A DNA stretch of 64,000 bases from Topomyia yanbarensis (GCF_030247195.1 NC_080672.1:96854113-96918112); one strand, 5' to 3'; numbered from the stretch's first letter, positions 24,164 to 56,954 are shown. Numbers and translations are program-made. Notes: generated by a model from the letters alone, not told the origin.

Positions 24164-25040
24164 TAGCCGAAGCGAAATAGAATACACTTAAGTCTGTTAA
24201 TACATATGCTGCAATTTTTCTATTGTCTAAAAGGTTTTATTAAAACCAGTTATTTCGGTATTTTATGCGGAAATGACGGTACACGTATCGAATCATCCCA
24301 ACCGACTTACTTGGAGATTCCGAAAATAATTTACGACGCAAACTAGAAATGGTCTGTAACGAGTCCATTGTGTGTCGCGCTGAGTGTATCAAAATAAGAG
24401 AGCAAAACTAGAATTTTTTACTTTATTTTTTAATATTTTGAGACGAGTTTGTTAAATATATAAATGACAGCGATTTGAGAAAAGTGTTCCGTTCCGGTGA
24501 AATAAAATGCAATCTTTTTTGAACCTCTGGCCAATTTATCACTCATATTAACCTTCTATCGTAAAAGTTAATACGTTGCCAAAAATAAGTTTAAACATTT
24601 TCTAAAATGTGTTGGGTCAAATGAACCTAAAACAAGCGCAAAGACCATATCATCGTTGTATCCGCTGGGTGCTGACATTGCATCAAACGAAATACACACC
24701 AGATTTATCGCATTGCCATTGTTGTTAAGTGGTCCCGAATTAATTTGCCTACACTGAGCGGCAGTGTGCTGTCACTGCTGATAAAAACATTAATGATAGA
24801 TGATGGATGTTTGCAAAACCATGCGCTCCTGCGAACATTATCGGTGAACGCATTGTCACTCTTTAGAGACAGCCTCAGAGAATGGCTTCCGCAAAGAGAC
24901 AAAGAACATATTTTAGGTAAATGAGGCTAATTTTTAGTTATGAATCAGGGTTACGTGTTGCTCGATTGCCGGGATCAATTTTAGCACACATCATAGCGAT
25001 AAACCCGCGGAGGGAGGTGGGCGGTATTAGTGTTTGTTAA

Positions 25041-25770
25041 GGGGTTATATACAAAGTTGGAACTCAAAAAATCGAAAAAAAATTATTGAATATTCTAAAA
25101 GTACATACTTGGGAAAATGTTTATGTGAAATTTCATTCAGATCGGAGCACTAGATTTAAAACTACAGCCGTTCGCAGCGCGCTGGTTCTTCCACGTATGA
25201 AGTTAACACAAAACTTTAAACGCAATTATCTTGGAACCAAGTTGTTTGAAAAGTACCGTTGCGGTGAACGTGATATCGCAAAAACTATTCATCCGATTTT
25301 CATAAATTATTTTTTTAATTGTTTATATTTACATTCTCGTGTACTTGAACGGTACCTTTTTCATTCAATTTTTTTTGATTCTTTATCATGAATTTTTATT
25401 TTAAATTGAACACCACAAAAAATATTTTTTTGGTTAACATGTTTTTTTTTGCAGGAATTTTTTTTTTATTTTTTTATTGGGAAATTCAAGTACACCACAA
25501 TGCATTTTTCTTCAATAATCTTTTTACTTTTTTGATTTCAGTTGAGCGGTTCGGCTTGGAGAGCGTTCACCGCAAACCTCTGCAAAAAAAAACTCGCTAC
25601 GGGGGATGGGTCATAACTCCGCCAACATTCAATATATTATTTAATTTGAATTATTTTTTCGAACTTCGATAGCATTACCAACGAGCAGTCTTTTGCTTTT
25701 TCAAAAAAAAATGCATAAAGCTCTTTTAAAAAATCACAAACGTTTTCGCCACAACTTTGTATATAACCCC
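25041..25770. mobile_element. TTAA-flanked TIR element, 730 bp
   Basis: Perfect 19-bp terminal inverted repeats GGGGTTATATACAAAGTTG lie at 25041 and (reverse) ending 25770, with TTAA on both sides (25037-25040, 25771-25774). TTAA duplication is typical of piggyBac-type transposition. The flanks also fit a TA duplication if the element starts one base earlier, and the ends are not CCY as in classical piggyBac, so the superfamily is uncertain. Subterminal GCGGTGAACG / CGTTCACCGC motifs (about 25260 and 25562) are also inverted. There is no transposase. Confidence 0.75.
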
Positions 25771-26095
25771 TTAAATCAGATTTACTTTCTGGATTAAAAT
25801 TTTTGGTAAGCTCAATTGTTTTTTAAACCAGCATCTTCTGTCATTTTCATAGCTGCGTTCTGGTCTGCTAGACACTGTGTGGCCTAAAAAGAAAAAATCC
25901 AAATTAATGGAAGTAGATTGTATAAAGCGTTGAAATATTTTTCATTCCGACATTACTTTCTTTCGTAGAAATAACATTCAACTTCGTATTCAACAATATG
26001 GACTGTCAACGAGTTTGAAAATATTTATATTTGTTCTGTAATATGTAATAGTGGAATTGCGGGTTTGTACATAGTCCAGCAATGTATTTGTTCGA

Positions 26096-26930
26096 GTTAG
26101 TGGCGTAACCAGAAATTTGACTTGGGGGGGAGGATGAAAATCGTTGATTTTTTGAAAATGCTAAAATGAAATATGAGTTTCATAAATTATTTAAAACTCA
26201 GAAGCAAAAGTAGTCTAACAGATGCCATTCCAGTCTACAAACAAGGAGAATCAACATGAATCAGTTTTCAAATCTCTGTGGCTTATTTTCTTGTATAATA
26301 TTTCAATGAAGTCAAAGAATGTGAGCTTTTAAAGTAAGATACATGTTTGGAAACTTATTCAACAGTCAAGATCACATAATTTCGTTGAAGGAGTGACTTC
26401 AAAGAAGTTTTCCAACATTAAATAGCGTATCTTTTAGTATAAAAACTTTAGTGAATAATCCTCCTAGATGTAATTATGGAGAATTTATAGTAAGAGACTT
26501 GATGCTGTCAGCAAAGTTGTTGGTAATGTCATTTTAAACAATTTTGTTGAAAATATGAAGGCTACATGAATGCCGCATATCGAGATAGAAAACAACATTC
26601 AAGAATGTTTTTAAAACCAATTCTCTTTAATATAACCTTTTTGAGAGACTCATACCTTGAATGCAATGTGAGTTTTATTGTTTGAACTGCAGAAGAGATT
26701 TATCACATACAGTAATATCAGAATTACATGTTTTAAGAGTTTTCTTTCATATTTAGTCTACTATATTTCGGTACTCTGAATAAATGGTGTATTCATGTCT
26801 TCATGGAAGTTGTTTGAAATTGCATTTTCGAAAACTTTGCTGAATACATAAAGTCTCGAGCTGAATTTGCTAGAAAGAGTAAATTCTCAAAAAAAACTTC
26901 TAGGAGGATGACCCGCCAATTTTTTTATCA
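26096..26930. repeat. Possible dispersed element with GGCGTAACCAGAAATTTG end
   Basis: Begins near AGTGGCGTAACCAGAAATTT followed by a G-run. Such a start is common to mosquito dispersed elements, and a related GGGGCGTAGTTGATGG start occurs at 63900. The far boundary is unclear and nothing coding is seen. Confidence 0.3.
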
Positions 26931-27479
26931 GAAGATGTGCTGATTTACGTTGTAAAATTTTTCAATGATACTTAACATCGAAATGTAACAGTTCGAACGA
27001 ATGTGATCGTGACCATAAAAAAGTTATCGAGCATTTATTTTACTTTTCTACATTGTTCAAAAGCGCACAACTTGACAACTAGTCTTAGTACATAGTACAT
27101 GAAGTTTATTACACGACTCAATTCAGCACTCAAATATACCCCATTAATAGCCACTAACTGGAAATATATTACAATTTTCATTTATTCCAATCCAGCTTAG
27201 AGGCTATTTATATAATTGACAATACAACAAAAATCAAATGCTTTTATAACCCGATCTTGACCTGCTAGAGACAAACTGTAAACGTCATTTTTTATCATCT
27301 TCCATCTACTATTTACTAAATGTTATTCTTGTTACTAATCATACTGAGATTCTTGTTATTAATCATACTCTCAAATCTACGAGATTTCAAAAAAAAAATT
27401 CAGAACGAGGTTTCAGGTGAAAATTGTGGGCTGAATCATGCACGGAGTTTGAGTTGTCCGCAGTGACCTGCTGCGCGAG

Positions 27480-27840
27480 ATGATTTATAAAACCATCAAT
27501 TTAATTTATTTTCACATTGAAAAAACTTTCGTTTTGAGGAGGAAAATGGCGGAGACTGACCTAAATAAACTTAGTGCGAACAAATTTTCAGAAAATTTCG
27601 CTGTCGCGTGTGCAATTTTGTCATGAACGACAGTTCTTTTCGGTCCAAAAGGTGATTGCGGAGTGAAAGCGGTCGTGGTTCCGGTGAAAATATCTGTGGA
27701 CAAAGCGGTCCAATTAATTAATCATCGGAAGCGTCAAACCGGAGCTACGCCGTCCGGCCCTTCAAGTTTTGAATACAACATTGGGTGCAAGTGAAAGTGA
27801 CACATTGCTATAGCGGGGTGAATATTAGTTGTCCACAAAG
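27480..27840 (+). other. CpG-richer single-copy-looking segment with short ORF
   Basis: Contains GGAGGAAAATGGCGGAGACT, in a good translation-start context, opening a 27-codon frame (27546-27626) that stops at TGA, followed by GC-richer sequence (CCGGAGCTACGCCGTCCGGC). It is unlike the repeats around it. It could be a 5' UTR/first exon or a regulatory block, for instance upstream of the transporter gene, but no splice link can be shown. Confidence 0.25.
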
Positions 27841-28139
27841 AAAAATGTTTCACACATTTTCAAGTATGTACCTAAACTTGCATTGGTTATCTGTTGGTGA
27901 TTCGGCAGAATGTTTCAAAATATTACTGGATGGCTAGTAGCAAGGGCATCTGCGTCACCTAGCGGCAATAGAGAAAGCTCGTGCGATTTTCTACTTCGGT
28001 CGCGGTGTACGGAGATCCCGCCGTGTTAAACAGTTCACACGGAGAAGCGATTATTATAGTTTTTTTTTATTGAAGACTGCCACTGTTGTTGAGTAATAGT
28101 AGGAACATTCTATGCGACTCCCGGTAAGAATGATGGCAG

Positions 28140-29455
28140 AATACGAATGAGAATTTACAATCTTGCAAAGTCCTCACAATTAAATCCAAGTTTTTCAACC
28201 ACTTATTCAAAATTGAATTATCACACAGTAGAACCGCAAGAAGTTGCTACATCTAGGCGCTCAAAAGATCAAAGACGATGTACAGGGTGCGCCATCTGGA
28301 TATATTCTATTTCAACATTTCAACAACTCCGCCATTTTCCAGCCGATTTTGACAGAAAAACAAAATTCTAAAACATCATCTAGTGCTATTTTAGCTATGA
28401 GTCGATTTACACCAAAATAACGCACTGAAATCGTGGCGCTTGAAAACGATCGTTCAATAGTGAAAACTGTGCGTGCTTATCGTAAAAAATATGGCAGGCA
28501 TTCGGCGTTCTCCGGATTCAACGGTACTAGACTTTTTTCTAAGGGGTAACCTACTTGAAAGCTCAAAGTTAAGCCAAAAATGCTGTCCAATGTCATGCAA
28601 AATGCCCACCAAAGAGCTGCTTTTTATGTATCAAATGGGGGTGGTCATTTAATCGACGTTGTCTTCTAAACCTGGTTTATAATAAATGGCATAAATATCC
28701 TAATAAAAACTTGTTTATTTGTGAAAATCGGCTGAAAAATGGCGGAGTTGTTCAATGCTGAAAAAGGATCATCCAGCTGGTGCACCCTGTACTTATGATC
28801 AGATAACGACTGTTCGAGCTCATTGGGTACTAGTAAGTTTGCCAACTCATGCGTAATACAGTCAGAGCAGAGAGCTACATCTAACACCTCTCAGATTGGC
28901 AGATCGTGTAAATGTTCGGTGATTTGCTACATATATGCAAATGTGTGCTGCTTAAACAGTCCATCAATTCGGTGCCTCTCAAATTGATATCTGAGCTGCC
29001 CTAAATTTTGTGGTGGGTATTTGCACCACTGCCGATTATGATACAACCCTTTTGAAATCATCAGAAGGTCATGATTCATTATGTGGCGGATATGCCGAAC
29101 AATAGATGTGTTACTTGTTGTTGTCAACAGTCCCATTGACTGTGATAACACAAATATCACTAGTTGTGAGGTCGGATATAAGTTATGCATCGTTAGCACT
29201 ATTCACAAGTTTACATGCACGAAGCATTCAGCGAGGATTTGTCATGCCATTTTGTTGTACGAAGCTACGAAGACGGTGTTAGAACTTTCCTACATAGAAG
29301 TTTCCTTCATGGAAATACGGTTCTTGAGCCTATGAAAGCTTTCGCTTCATGCAAAAGGCGAGACAGATTCACAGTAGCTGTACGTCTATGCTAAAGATTA
29401 GTTTGGGCTGCTCGAACCATGGTCGATCAGAGCATTGCTTATTTCATCACCGGCA
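28140..29455 (+). repeat. Dispersed repeat family E, copy 1 (interrupted)
   Basis: The unit is 28140-28282 plus 28790-29455, split by a Tc1/mariner remnant. A second copy in the same orientation is at 51090-51740. Shared landmarks are GAATTTACAATCT-GCAAAGTCC, TACTTATGATCAGATAACGAC, GCCAACTCATGCGT and GAGGTCGGATA. No protein is recognised. Confidence 0.65.
28283..28789 (+). pseudogene. Tc1/mariner element with transposase remnant
   Basis: The ends are CAGGGTGCGCCATCTGGAT and its inverted partner ATCCAGCTGGTGCACCCTG, with TA on both sides (28281-28282, 28790-28791). On the + strand the start frame reads MSRFTPK-stop-RTEIVALENDRSIVKTV, followed by RAYRKKYGRH, a mariner-type helix-turn-helix N-terminus. 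After a large internal deletion a C-terminal part reads MLSNVMQNAHQRAAFYVSNG. Most of the catalytic DDE/D core is missing, so the copy is dead. Without the insert, family E's second copy (51190-51200) reads straight through as an empty site. Confidence 0.8.
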
Positions 29456-29459
29456 CTTA

Positions 29460-29757
29460 AGGACCATCCATAAATGATGTAGCATTTTTGGAGTGATATT
29501 TAACACCCCCCTCCCTCATCGTAGCATTTCGTCACAAACCTCTAAAAAATCCTGGTTCCCCTCCCCTTGCCCTGTAAAAAATTAAAGAAAATAAAAAACG
29601 ATGTTAGTTAGATGAAACGGGTAAAATTGTCATGACATCAGGTCAACCCTTATTCCACTTTAAAAAAGCTACGTAGCATGACATGACCTTCTACCACCCT
29701 GTCACATCATCACAAAATACAAAACCATATAATGCTACGTCATTTATGGATGGTCTT
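29460..29757. mobile_element. Harbinger-like MITE, 298 bp
   Basis: TIR AGGACCATCCATAAATGATG at 29460 and the inverse of AAGACCATCCATAAATGACG ending at 29757, both continuing TAGCAT. TTA is duplicated at 29457-29459 and 29758-29760. C-rich runs lie just inside the left end, as in the larger Harbinger-type element at 5975-7110. Confidence 0.7.
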
Positions 29758-29879
29758 TTATTGTACAGCTACATGAAGATACCAAACACGTTGGCTTATA
29801 ATCGCCTATAGCGAACCCCGAAGTGGACATTAGTGACATGACCATCATTTGAATCTCACCATTTGCGAAGAAACAATCG

Positions 29880-30250
29880 TCCACTGTGTAAGAGATTCGC
29901 TCACAGCAAGCAAACTACCCACGACACTCCGTGCGCGAGTGGCATATTTTAATCATGCCAACGAATCAGTGCTCCGCATAGAGAAACACTTCGACTCGAG
30001 GACTCCTGTTTCCAGTCGCCTCTTGCTACATGGGAGCTGGAACCCAGTGGATTAATTCTTGGCTGGTTTAGTCAGGAGAAAGATAATGGACTGTTATAAA
30101 CCTTCTAGTGGACCACAGCCACATCTGTTAGTCGCCTCTTACAATTTGGGAACAGAAACCAGTGGGTCAATTCTTGGCGGAAATACTTCGAGAGATTTCA
30201 TCCTGCCGGATACCACACGGCTATACATGGCACTTGTTAAGATAGCACAA
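29880..30250 (+). repeat. Imperfect tandem duplication of a retroelement-like segment
   Basis: Two neighbouring units share AGTCGCCTCTT, GGGA-C-G-AACC-AGTGG and TCAATTCTTGGC (about 30015-30065 and 30128-30178). Related text (GACTGGCATATTTTAGAC, TCAATTCTTGACC, GGATACCACACA) lies on the left side of the LOA fragment near 59090-59165. It is likely a decayed LINE 3' region. Confidence 0.4.
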
Positions 30251-30299
30251 CAGTGACGAGGTGGTGCTTACATATAGATGGGTGCAGAATGAAACCAAA

Positions 30300-31500
30300 A
30301 GTTTCAATCGAACCCAAAAGAACGGTTTAAACATTAAATTACATTGAACAACGCATATGTTCCGAACTAGAAATTCATGTGGTTTGCAATACCCCCTTTC
30401 TATGCATCTGACAAAATGTCATTGGTATGAATATAGAATTATTGAAACTGTAATCAACGTGTCATCGAATTTTACACGATTTTATTTCCAAAGTGTGTAA
30501 ATGTATGCATAAACGATTTAATTTACACTTATGCTCCAGATCCAGATTAATTAATGTAAACTACAAAATATTATTAACAGTATGGCTAAAAATTTTATAC
30601 ATTCCGGTAACACAAATAGCAAAACACATGATATGTTAGGGGATTTCAAAGTGACGTATGAATCAATTAAGAACAATTCTAACAGGGGGATTGGCTTCTA
30701 AAGATAACTGAAATCACAGTGAGCGAAGATTCTCCATTCTTTTGCATCTTGTTGGATCAGACCTTATCAACCAAAGGCATAGGCAATCGTGACTTTGAAA
30801 ACGGGAGCCGTTTTGCGAGAGCATTGCATCCCGAGCTAATTTTTGCAAGGCCGATTCCATATGCTTTGTCATCGTACACTTCTAATGCCGTGCGTTACTG
30901 ATGCTGTCGGAAGAGGTGGAAGAATATAATGGCGTACTTTTGTCTTGCTTGTTATACACGTAGGGGAGCTGTTCCTTTAATCGCCTCAGCTCATATATTC
31001 ATCCTATTTCTGTAATAATTATGCTTACAATTAGTGCCTAATTCAATGAGAAATAAAATCATTATTTAGTAATATTTTATCGTTTTTTTTGCAATTTAAA
31101 AATTGTTGGGTTTTTAGGGGTAAGTTAAATTTTTCGAAGAAAGAAAGATTGGAAGAGTTCCCATGTCAACATGTATTATGGACTTCCCAATGGGTAAGGT
31201 ATAGCAATATTCAAAGTTTTTTTTTAATTTCGTTTAGTTACTGGACATGGTCGAAGTGTTAGCTTGACTGAGCCGTCCGTCTATCTAATGTTTACGGCAG
31301 CGAGGGTTGTTTGTGATCTAGATGTTGTTGATGAAAGCTGTGTGATTAACTTGCATTATATGCTGTTTTTAGTGGTTTTGTACAGGGTTTCCCGTAGTTA
31401 ACCGATTTATTATAGGCACGTAGAGGTCTGGCCTTCATATGGACATAGTGCGGTTTGAGAATTGATAAGGCTTTCTATTTCGTACTATACACCAAATTCT
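30300..31500. other. Gene-poor stretch
   Basis: Nothing recognisable; AT-rich, with short frames only. Confidence 0.35.
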
Positions 31501-31506
31501 TTTTTT

Positions 31507-31750
31507 GCACGGGGGATGCGTTCCGTGCAAAAAAAACCGTGTAAAAAAATTCGTGTTATTTCGAGAAACCGTGTAAAAAAATCCGTGCTATTTCGAGAAA
31601 CCGTGCAAAAAAAGTCCGTGCTATTTCGAGAAACCGTGTAAAAAAAATCCGTGTTATTTTGAGAAACCGTGCAAAAAAATCCGTGTTATTTCGAGAAACC
31701 GTGCAAAAAAAATCCGTGTTATTTTGAGAAACCGTGTAAAAAAAATCTGA
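31507..31750 (+). repeat. Minisatellite, about 31-33-bp unit
   Basis: About seven units of the type GTGTTATTTCGAGAAACCGT followed by GTAAAAAAATCC. Units differ by a C/T at the GTGC/GTGT position and by A-run length. It encodes a KNPCYFEKPCK-type repeat in one frame, not taken as a gene. Confidence 0.9.
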
Positions 31751-32796
31751 ATTTTTTTATTAACATTTGGTTATCGTATTTAACAATGAATACTGTTGGA
31801 CATTTTAAATGCACAAAGGCTGTCAATGTGCCCAGTAGAAGTTTTTTAATTTTTCGAAAAGGTTTTTTTTAGGAAAAATGTAAGTTTTTTATTCGTTAAA
31901 AGAAGTTATTGTCCGTTGAAAAGCAATAGTTAAAATGGTAAAATGTTTCAACTATTTAGAGTTTGTTAACTTTTTGTAGATTACACTGGGCTACAGCGAT
32001 TTAAAATTTTTAAAATGAACTAGGATAGCAAATGCGATACAAAATAATGCACACAAGAAATTTTGAAGCAAAAAAACATTTTTTTGGGACCTTTGCCACA
32101 ACAAAATTTGCTACATTATCATTTTCAGCCGATTTTCGGTTTTGTAACATTTTTTGAACGAAGAAAACTAGACCTTTCGAACAGTCGGTCATATACAGTT
32201 TGGTAAGAAACATTGTTCGATTCTGGGACAACAATATCAAAATTGTCATTTTTTGCGATTTTTTCATGTAAATGGTTATTTTCTCATTAAAAGAATTTTC
32301 ATGACAAGTAAAAAAAAAATCATTTTGATACAAAGACTCTCTTGCGCAATTGAAATGTCAGAAATTGACAATTTTCAACGGCCTATTGATTGGCTTTTAC
32401 TTAATTAAATACTCTTTCCTGATAAGAGGCAGCATTTGCCATTTTGCAATGTTGACAGACCCCTCCTTTGCAACTAAAATTTCCAAAACTGTACTTTGAT
32501 GAAAAATTCTTTCCTGAAAAGCTGAAAATTCGCTATTTTACATTTATCGAATTTAGTTTTTTTAACGACTGCAACCTGTGCCTGGGTGGATATCGGTCCG
32601 TCCCGCGAGGCAAACTTTGCAAAATCGTACGAAATGGCGACTATCTGCCAATTAAGCACCGATCTTTAGGAGGACGATAAAGTTTTGTGCATGTGTGTCT
32701 CAAAAAGTGCGATGTCCTCTAATTTGTCTAATTCTGAAAAATTTTCTCCTGTCAGTGCGTTTGAGTCGTCTATATCTATACTAAACCAATTTAGAA

Positions 32797-33273
32797 TTAG
32801 AACCGCCTTTTGTCTTGTTCCTGTTCTTTTCTTTCGTCTCCTAGGTCTGAAGCGGACCAATCTATTAATAAATATGATAAAAGATGCCAGCAGTATTGGT
32901 CCTTATTCGCAAATACTTTATTCACTACAACTGTGCTATATATCTTCTCGATCTTATAACAGAATTTGAAAATCTCTGTTCTAAATAGTCGATATTGGTA
33001 GTTATTATGATGTACCAATAAGCTAGAGTAGTGACAATATTTTTCAGTTCCACAGATACAATCTCCCTTTATTGGATACTTCAGAGTTATTCGCATCTGC
33101 TCTCGGAGACCACCAATCCTCCAAACACATTTCAACCCCTGAGCATTCAACTCGAGCATATCACACCGAGGAAGCGATTTGTTATTTCCAAGAACCAAAG
33201 CTCGAGTGAAACAATCAACATTCTCGTAGGTGCCAGTCCTGCACATCTTCTTGGAACCAGCTAACATATCCAA
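32797..33273 (-). CDS. Unidentified ORF (about 155 aa), cysteine-containing
   Basis: This is the longest open frame of non-repeat composition between the two minisatellite blocks. The first ATG gives MLAGSKKMCRTGTYENVDCF, followed by NNKSLPRCDMLELNAQGLKC and CICGTEKYCHYSSLL, and a charged tail (DERKEQEQDKRRF) at the C-terminus. There are several Cys in the first 100 residues and no obvious signal peptide at this start. It could be one exon of a secreted-type gene, a transposon-borne ORF, or chance. I do not recognise a family. Confidence 0.25.
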   Translation of the reverse strand: MDMLAGSKKMCRTGTYENVDCFTRALVLGNNKSLPRCDMLELNAQGLKCVWRIGGLREQMRITLKYPIKGDCICGTEKYCHYSSLLVHHNNYQYRLFRTEIFKFCYKIEKIYSTVVVNKVFANKDQYCWHLLSYLLIDWSASDLGDERKEQEQDKRRF

Positions 33274-33935
33274 GCTCGATAGCTAGCAGAAGTCACATAT
33301 ATCTCCACCCAAACGAAGTGATCAATTCGCTTTTAAGTAGGACCACTCATCTACAAACCAGTCATGAACACATCCGTACCAACGAGAATGGATCATACCA
33401 GACGAAGGCCACAGGTTCAGCACCAACTTGTCCCATCTCAGTAAAAAATAGACTTGTGCCTGTTCCTAACTCTTTGAAAGCTCTATTTAATCAGAGATCT
33501 CTAATTCGTTGATAAAAAGAAACATCAGTCGTTATCTATTCAGACCAAACAATACGTATTGCGTATCCCTGCATATTAAAATTTCCGCTATCAGTTTCTA
33601 GCTTATCAAACTGAACAAGCAAAATTAATATACTTTGTGTAGTGGCACTTGCCGGGGGAACTTGGCCATATACCAATGAAGCACCATTGCCAATGCGATG
33701 TGATATATGAACCGGAATATTATTTGATGATATCTAAAAAGCATACAATCCTATAAAAACCATTGCCCCACATTATGGATTTTCAACTACCATAACTTGA
33801 ATTTTGAATAACAACTCATTTCCTAAAATTGAAAAATACGCGATTTTTACACATTGGCAGATCATCCCCATTTGCATTGCAAATATCCAATGCCATTTAT
33901 TTTCAGCTGCTGTTACTAAATGCCTATTAAAAATA

Positions 33936-34157
33936 TTTTTTTTGCACGGTTTTCGAAATAACACGGATTTTTTTTGCACGGTTTCTCGAAATAACACGGT
34001 TTTTTTTTGCACGGTTTCTCAAAATAACACGGATTTTTTTTTTGCACGGTTTCTCAAAATAACACGGATTTTTTTTGCACGGTTTCTCGAAATAACACGG
34101 ATTTTTTTTACACGGTTTCTCGAAATAGCACGGATTTTTTTTGCACGGTTTTTTTCA
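33936..34157 (-). repeat. Minisatellite, inverted relative to 31507-31750
   Basis: About seven units of the same 31-33-bp repeat, here as GCACGGTTTCTCGAAATAAC plus ACGGATTTTTTTT, so on the opposite strand. Together with the first array it forms inverted blocks 2.2 kb apart. A short third block in the first orientation follows at 34214-34285. Confidence 0.9.
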
Positions 34158-34213
34158 CGGGATGATCAAATCATTAAACTGGTATATCGAAATAGGTATT
34201 TTATACATAAAAA

Positions 34214-34285
34214 TCGTGTTATTTGTCAAAACCGTGCAAAAAAAGTCGTGCAAAAAAAATCCGTGCAAAAAAAGTGCGTGCAAAA
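34214..34285 (+). repeat. Minisatellite, third short block
   Basis: A few shortened units (CCGTGCAAAAAAAGTCGTGC, then CGTGCAAAAAAA) in the same orientation as 31507-31750, separated from the inverted block by about 55 bp. Confidence 0.8.
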
Positions 34286-34351
34286 ACAGAATCCGGTGTA
34301 CCTCAGTAGCAATCGTAGCTTGTTGCAAGTTTGAGATGATGTACAATTGAT

Positions 34352-34851
34352 NNNNNNNNNNNNNNNNNNNNNNNNNNNNNNNNNNNNNNNNNNNNNNNNN
34401 NNNNNNNNNNNNNNNNNNNNNNNNNNNNNNNNNNNNNNNNNNNNNNNNNNNNNNNNNNNNNNNNNNNNNNNNNNNNNNNNNNNNNNNNNNNNNNNNNNNN
34501 NNNNNNNNNNNNNNNNNNNNNNNNNNNNNNNNNNNNNNNNNNNNNNNNNNNNNNNNNNNNNNNNNNNNNNNNNNNNNNNNNNNNNNNNNNNNNNNNNNNN
34601 NNNNNNNNNNNNNNNNNNNNNNNNNNNNNNNNNNNNNNNNNNNNNNNNNNNNNNNNNNNNNNNNNNNNNNNNNNNNNNNNNNNNNNNNNNNNNNNNNNNN
34701 NNNNNNNNNNNNNNNNNNNNNNNNNNNNNNNNNNNNNNNNNNNNNNNNNNNNNNNNNNNNNNNNNNNNNNNNNNNNNNNNNNNNNNNNNNNNNNNNNNNN
34801 NNNNNNNNNNNNNNNNNNNNNNNNNNNNNNNNNNNNNNNNNNNNNNNNNNN
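34352..34851. other. Assembly gap, 500 N
   Basis: Exactly 500 undetermined bases; a round length suggests a placeholder of unknown true size. It sits about 1.1 kb upstream of the transporter start codon and directly beside minisatellite sequence, which probably broke the assembly. Confidence 0.98.
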
Positions 34852-35339
34852 GTAATATGTTGACTCCAAAAAACCAAAACTCTCTATTTTAGTAGGATTT
34901 GTGCCCTACGCTGGAAATCGTGTATTTCTCGCATTTTTTCATGTAGCAAAAATCAACGGAACTTTTGCGATCTTACTTAGACCGCGAAAAATTTGTTTTC
35001 TCGGACATTTTATCATTGATATTAAATTTTACCATGTAGTCATGAGTATAGTGCGTATCTGTATTATTCTTAACGTATTTAGAAACGATTGTAAAACTGG
35101 AATTTAGAAAATGGTATATTACCACCCCTTGCCACTAACTTCATCCCTAGCAATTTACCTTAAATTTTTCTCAATTCATCATGGAACCCCACCCATTCAT
35201 TTTTTCGCATAATCACTCAATCAAACTTCACTCCTCTTCATCACGTGCCATCAGGACTTTCGAACACACACACATGCTTAAATGATCCGCCACCGAAAGC
35301 ACAGCCCACAGCCCCATGTGCTTCCGCGAACGTGACATT

Positions 35340-35985
35340 CACTTCTAGCTACTTTGCATCTCAATAAATTACTCTATACCTAAGTACTACTTCCAGAACC
35401 GCATAGCGCTTGACTAAACCATGTCCAGATGATCTGTTCCAGCGGTCAGTCACAGACGAACACTCGACGGGCAATAACGCGTCGCTATACCGCTTCTGTC
35501 CTAACGTGTGGCCAACGCCATCCGATCGCGGATTAAACTCAAACTGTCGGAATATAACTCGCAAATCACGAGGGCACGTTTGACCCGGGAGAAAGTGATT
35601 GAAACATGTGCCGCGAACCGGGTATTATAGGTAGGAGTTAACCGCACACCGGAAAAAGCCGGTTTCGTTGAGGCTTTTACGAGTAAACTTTTTTTTCCGC
35701 CGGGAATCACCTGTTGTTGGTCTACATCGAACCGTCATCGAAGTTCGGCAATCAAATTTATTTGGCACGTTTGGTACAAACTGAAACTAGCGGGAGGAAT
35801 AGTAAATTTGTAAATGTCAAGCGTAAAGTGAAACACAACCGAACAAGCTGTCGAGTGGAAGACCGGTAGCACCCGGAGTGGAAAAATGTGCAGTGATTTT
35901 AATTTGATAACAAAAAGTAGCAGTGTATAGAGTCTGTTACAGTTCTAATAACATTCAACACGCAGTTGCAACCAAGGCTTTCGAG
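35340..35985 (+). promoter_or_regulatory. Probable 5' flank / 5' UTR of the transporter gene
   Basis: This segment has more CpG and less repeat character than its neighbours and lies immediately upstream of the start codon at 35986. An in-frame TAA at 35908-35910 with no ATG between it and 35986 fixes the start. No clear TATA/TCAGT pair was found, so the exact transcription start is not called. Confidence 0.4.
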
Positions 35986-56417
<20,432 letters not shown>

Positions 56418-56954
56418 AGAGTTCAGCTGTGCTTTACTAACAAAATAATATTTGAATTACTTTCCTTACTTCCGAAATCCAACAAGAAAACTAATTGGCC
56501 ACCGGTGTAATCGATTACACCCTCTCAACTCCTGTTTGATAGAACAAAACTTTTCTAAGGTGACAGTTCTTGTCTCTGGGACAGTTAAGTATAACATAAA
56601 TATCTCTAAGGATTTCATTCTTGTAGCCTTCGTTTAACTACGACAATTACCTTCTAGTACAGGCATTGTAATTCTCACTCACTCGTACGAGAAGGAGGTT
56701 CCCGATATTTATCTTTTTCAAATAAGATGAGTACCCCAATTATGAACCTCCTAAAATAGCATGAAATGATTTTTCAGATATAATTAAATTGATTATAACT
56801 TCCGTCTCCGGAGAAACATTTTATATTCGTTGAAATGAACAGAAATGTCAAAATCGTTCCGATAGCAAGAAAACAAAAAATAATGAACAATAGACTATTT
56901 ATGTCACGTTTATTGTGAGCACCAGCAAGTCAGCGAACACAAAAGGGATACGGT

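Noticed and set aside
31507..34285. CRISPR-like array
   Set aside because: Units are contiguous tandem repeats with no unique spacers, and the genome is an insect's.
34155..34892. Open frames across the run of N
   Set aside because: Undetermined bases cannot support a coding call.
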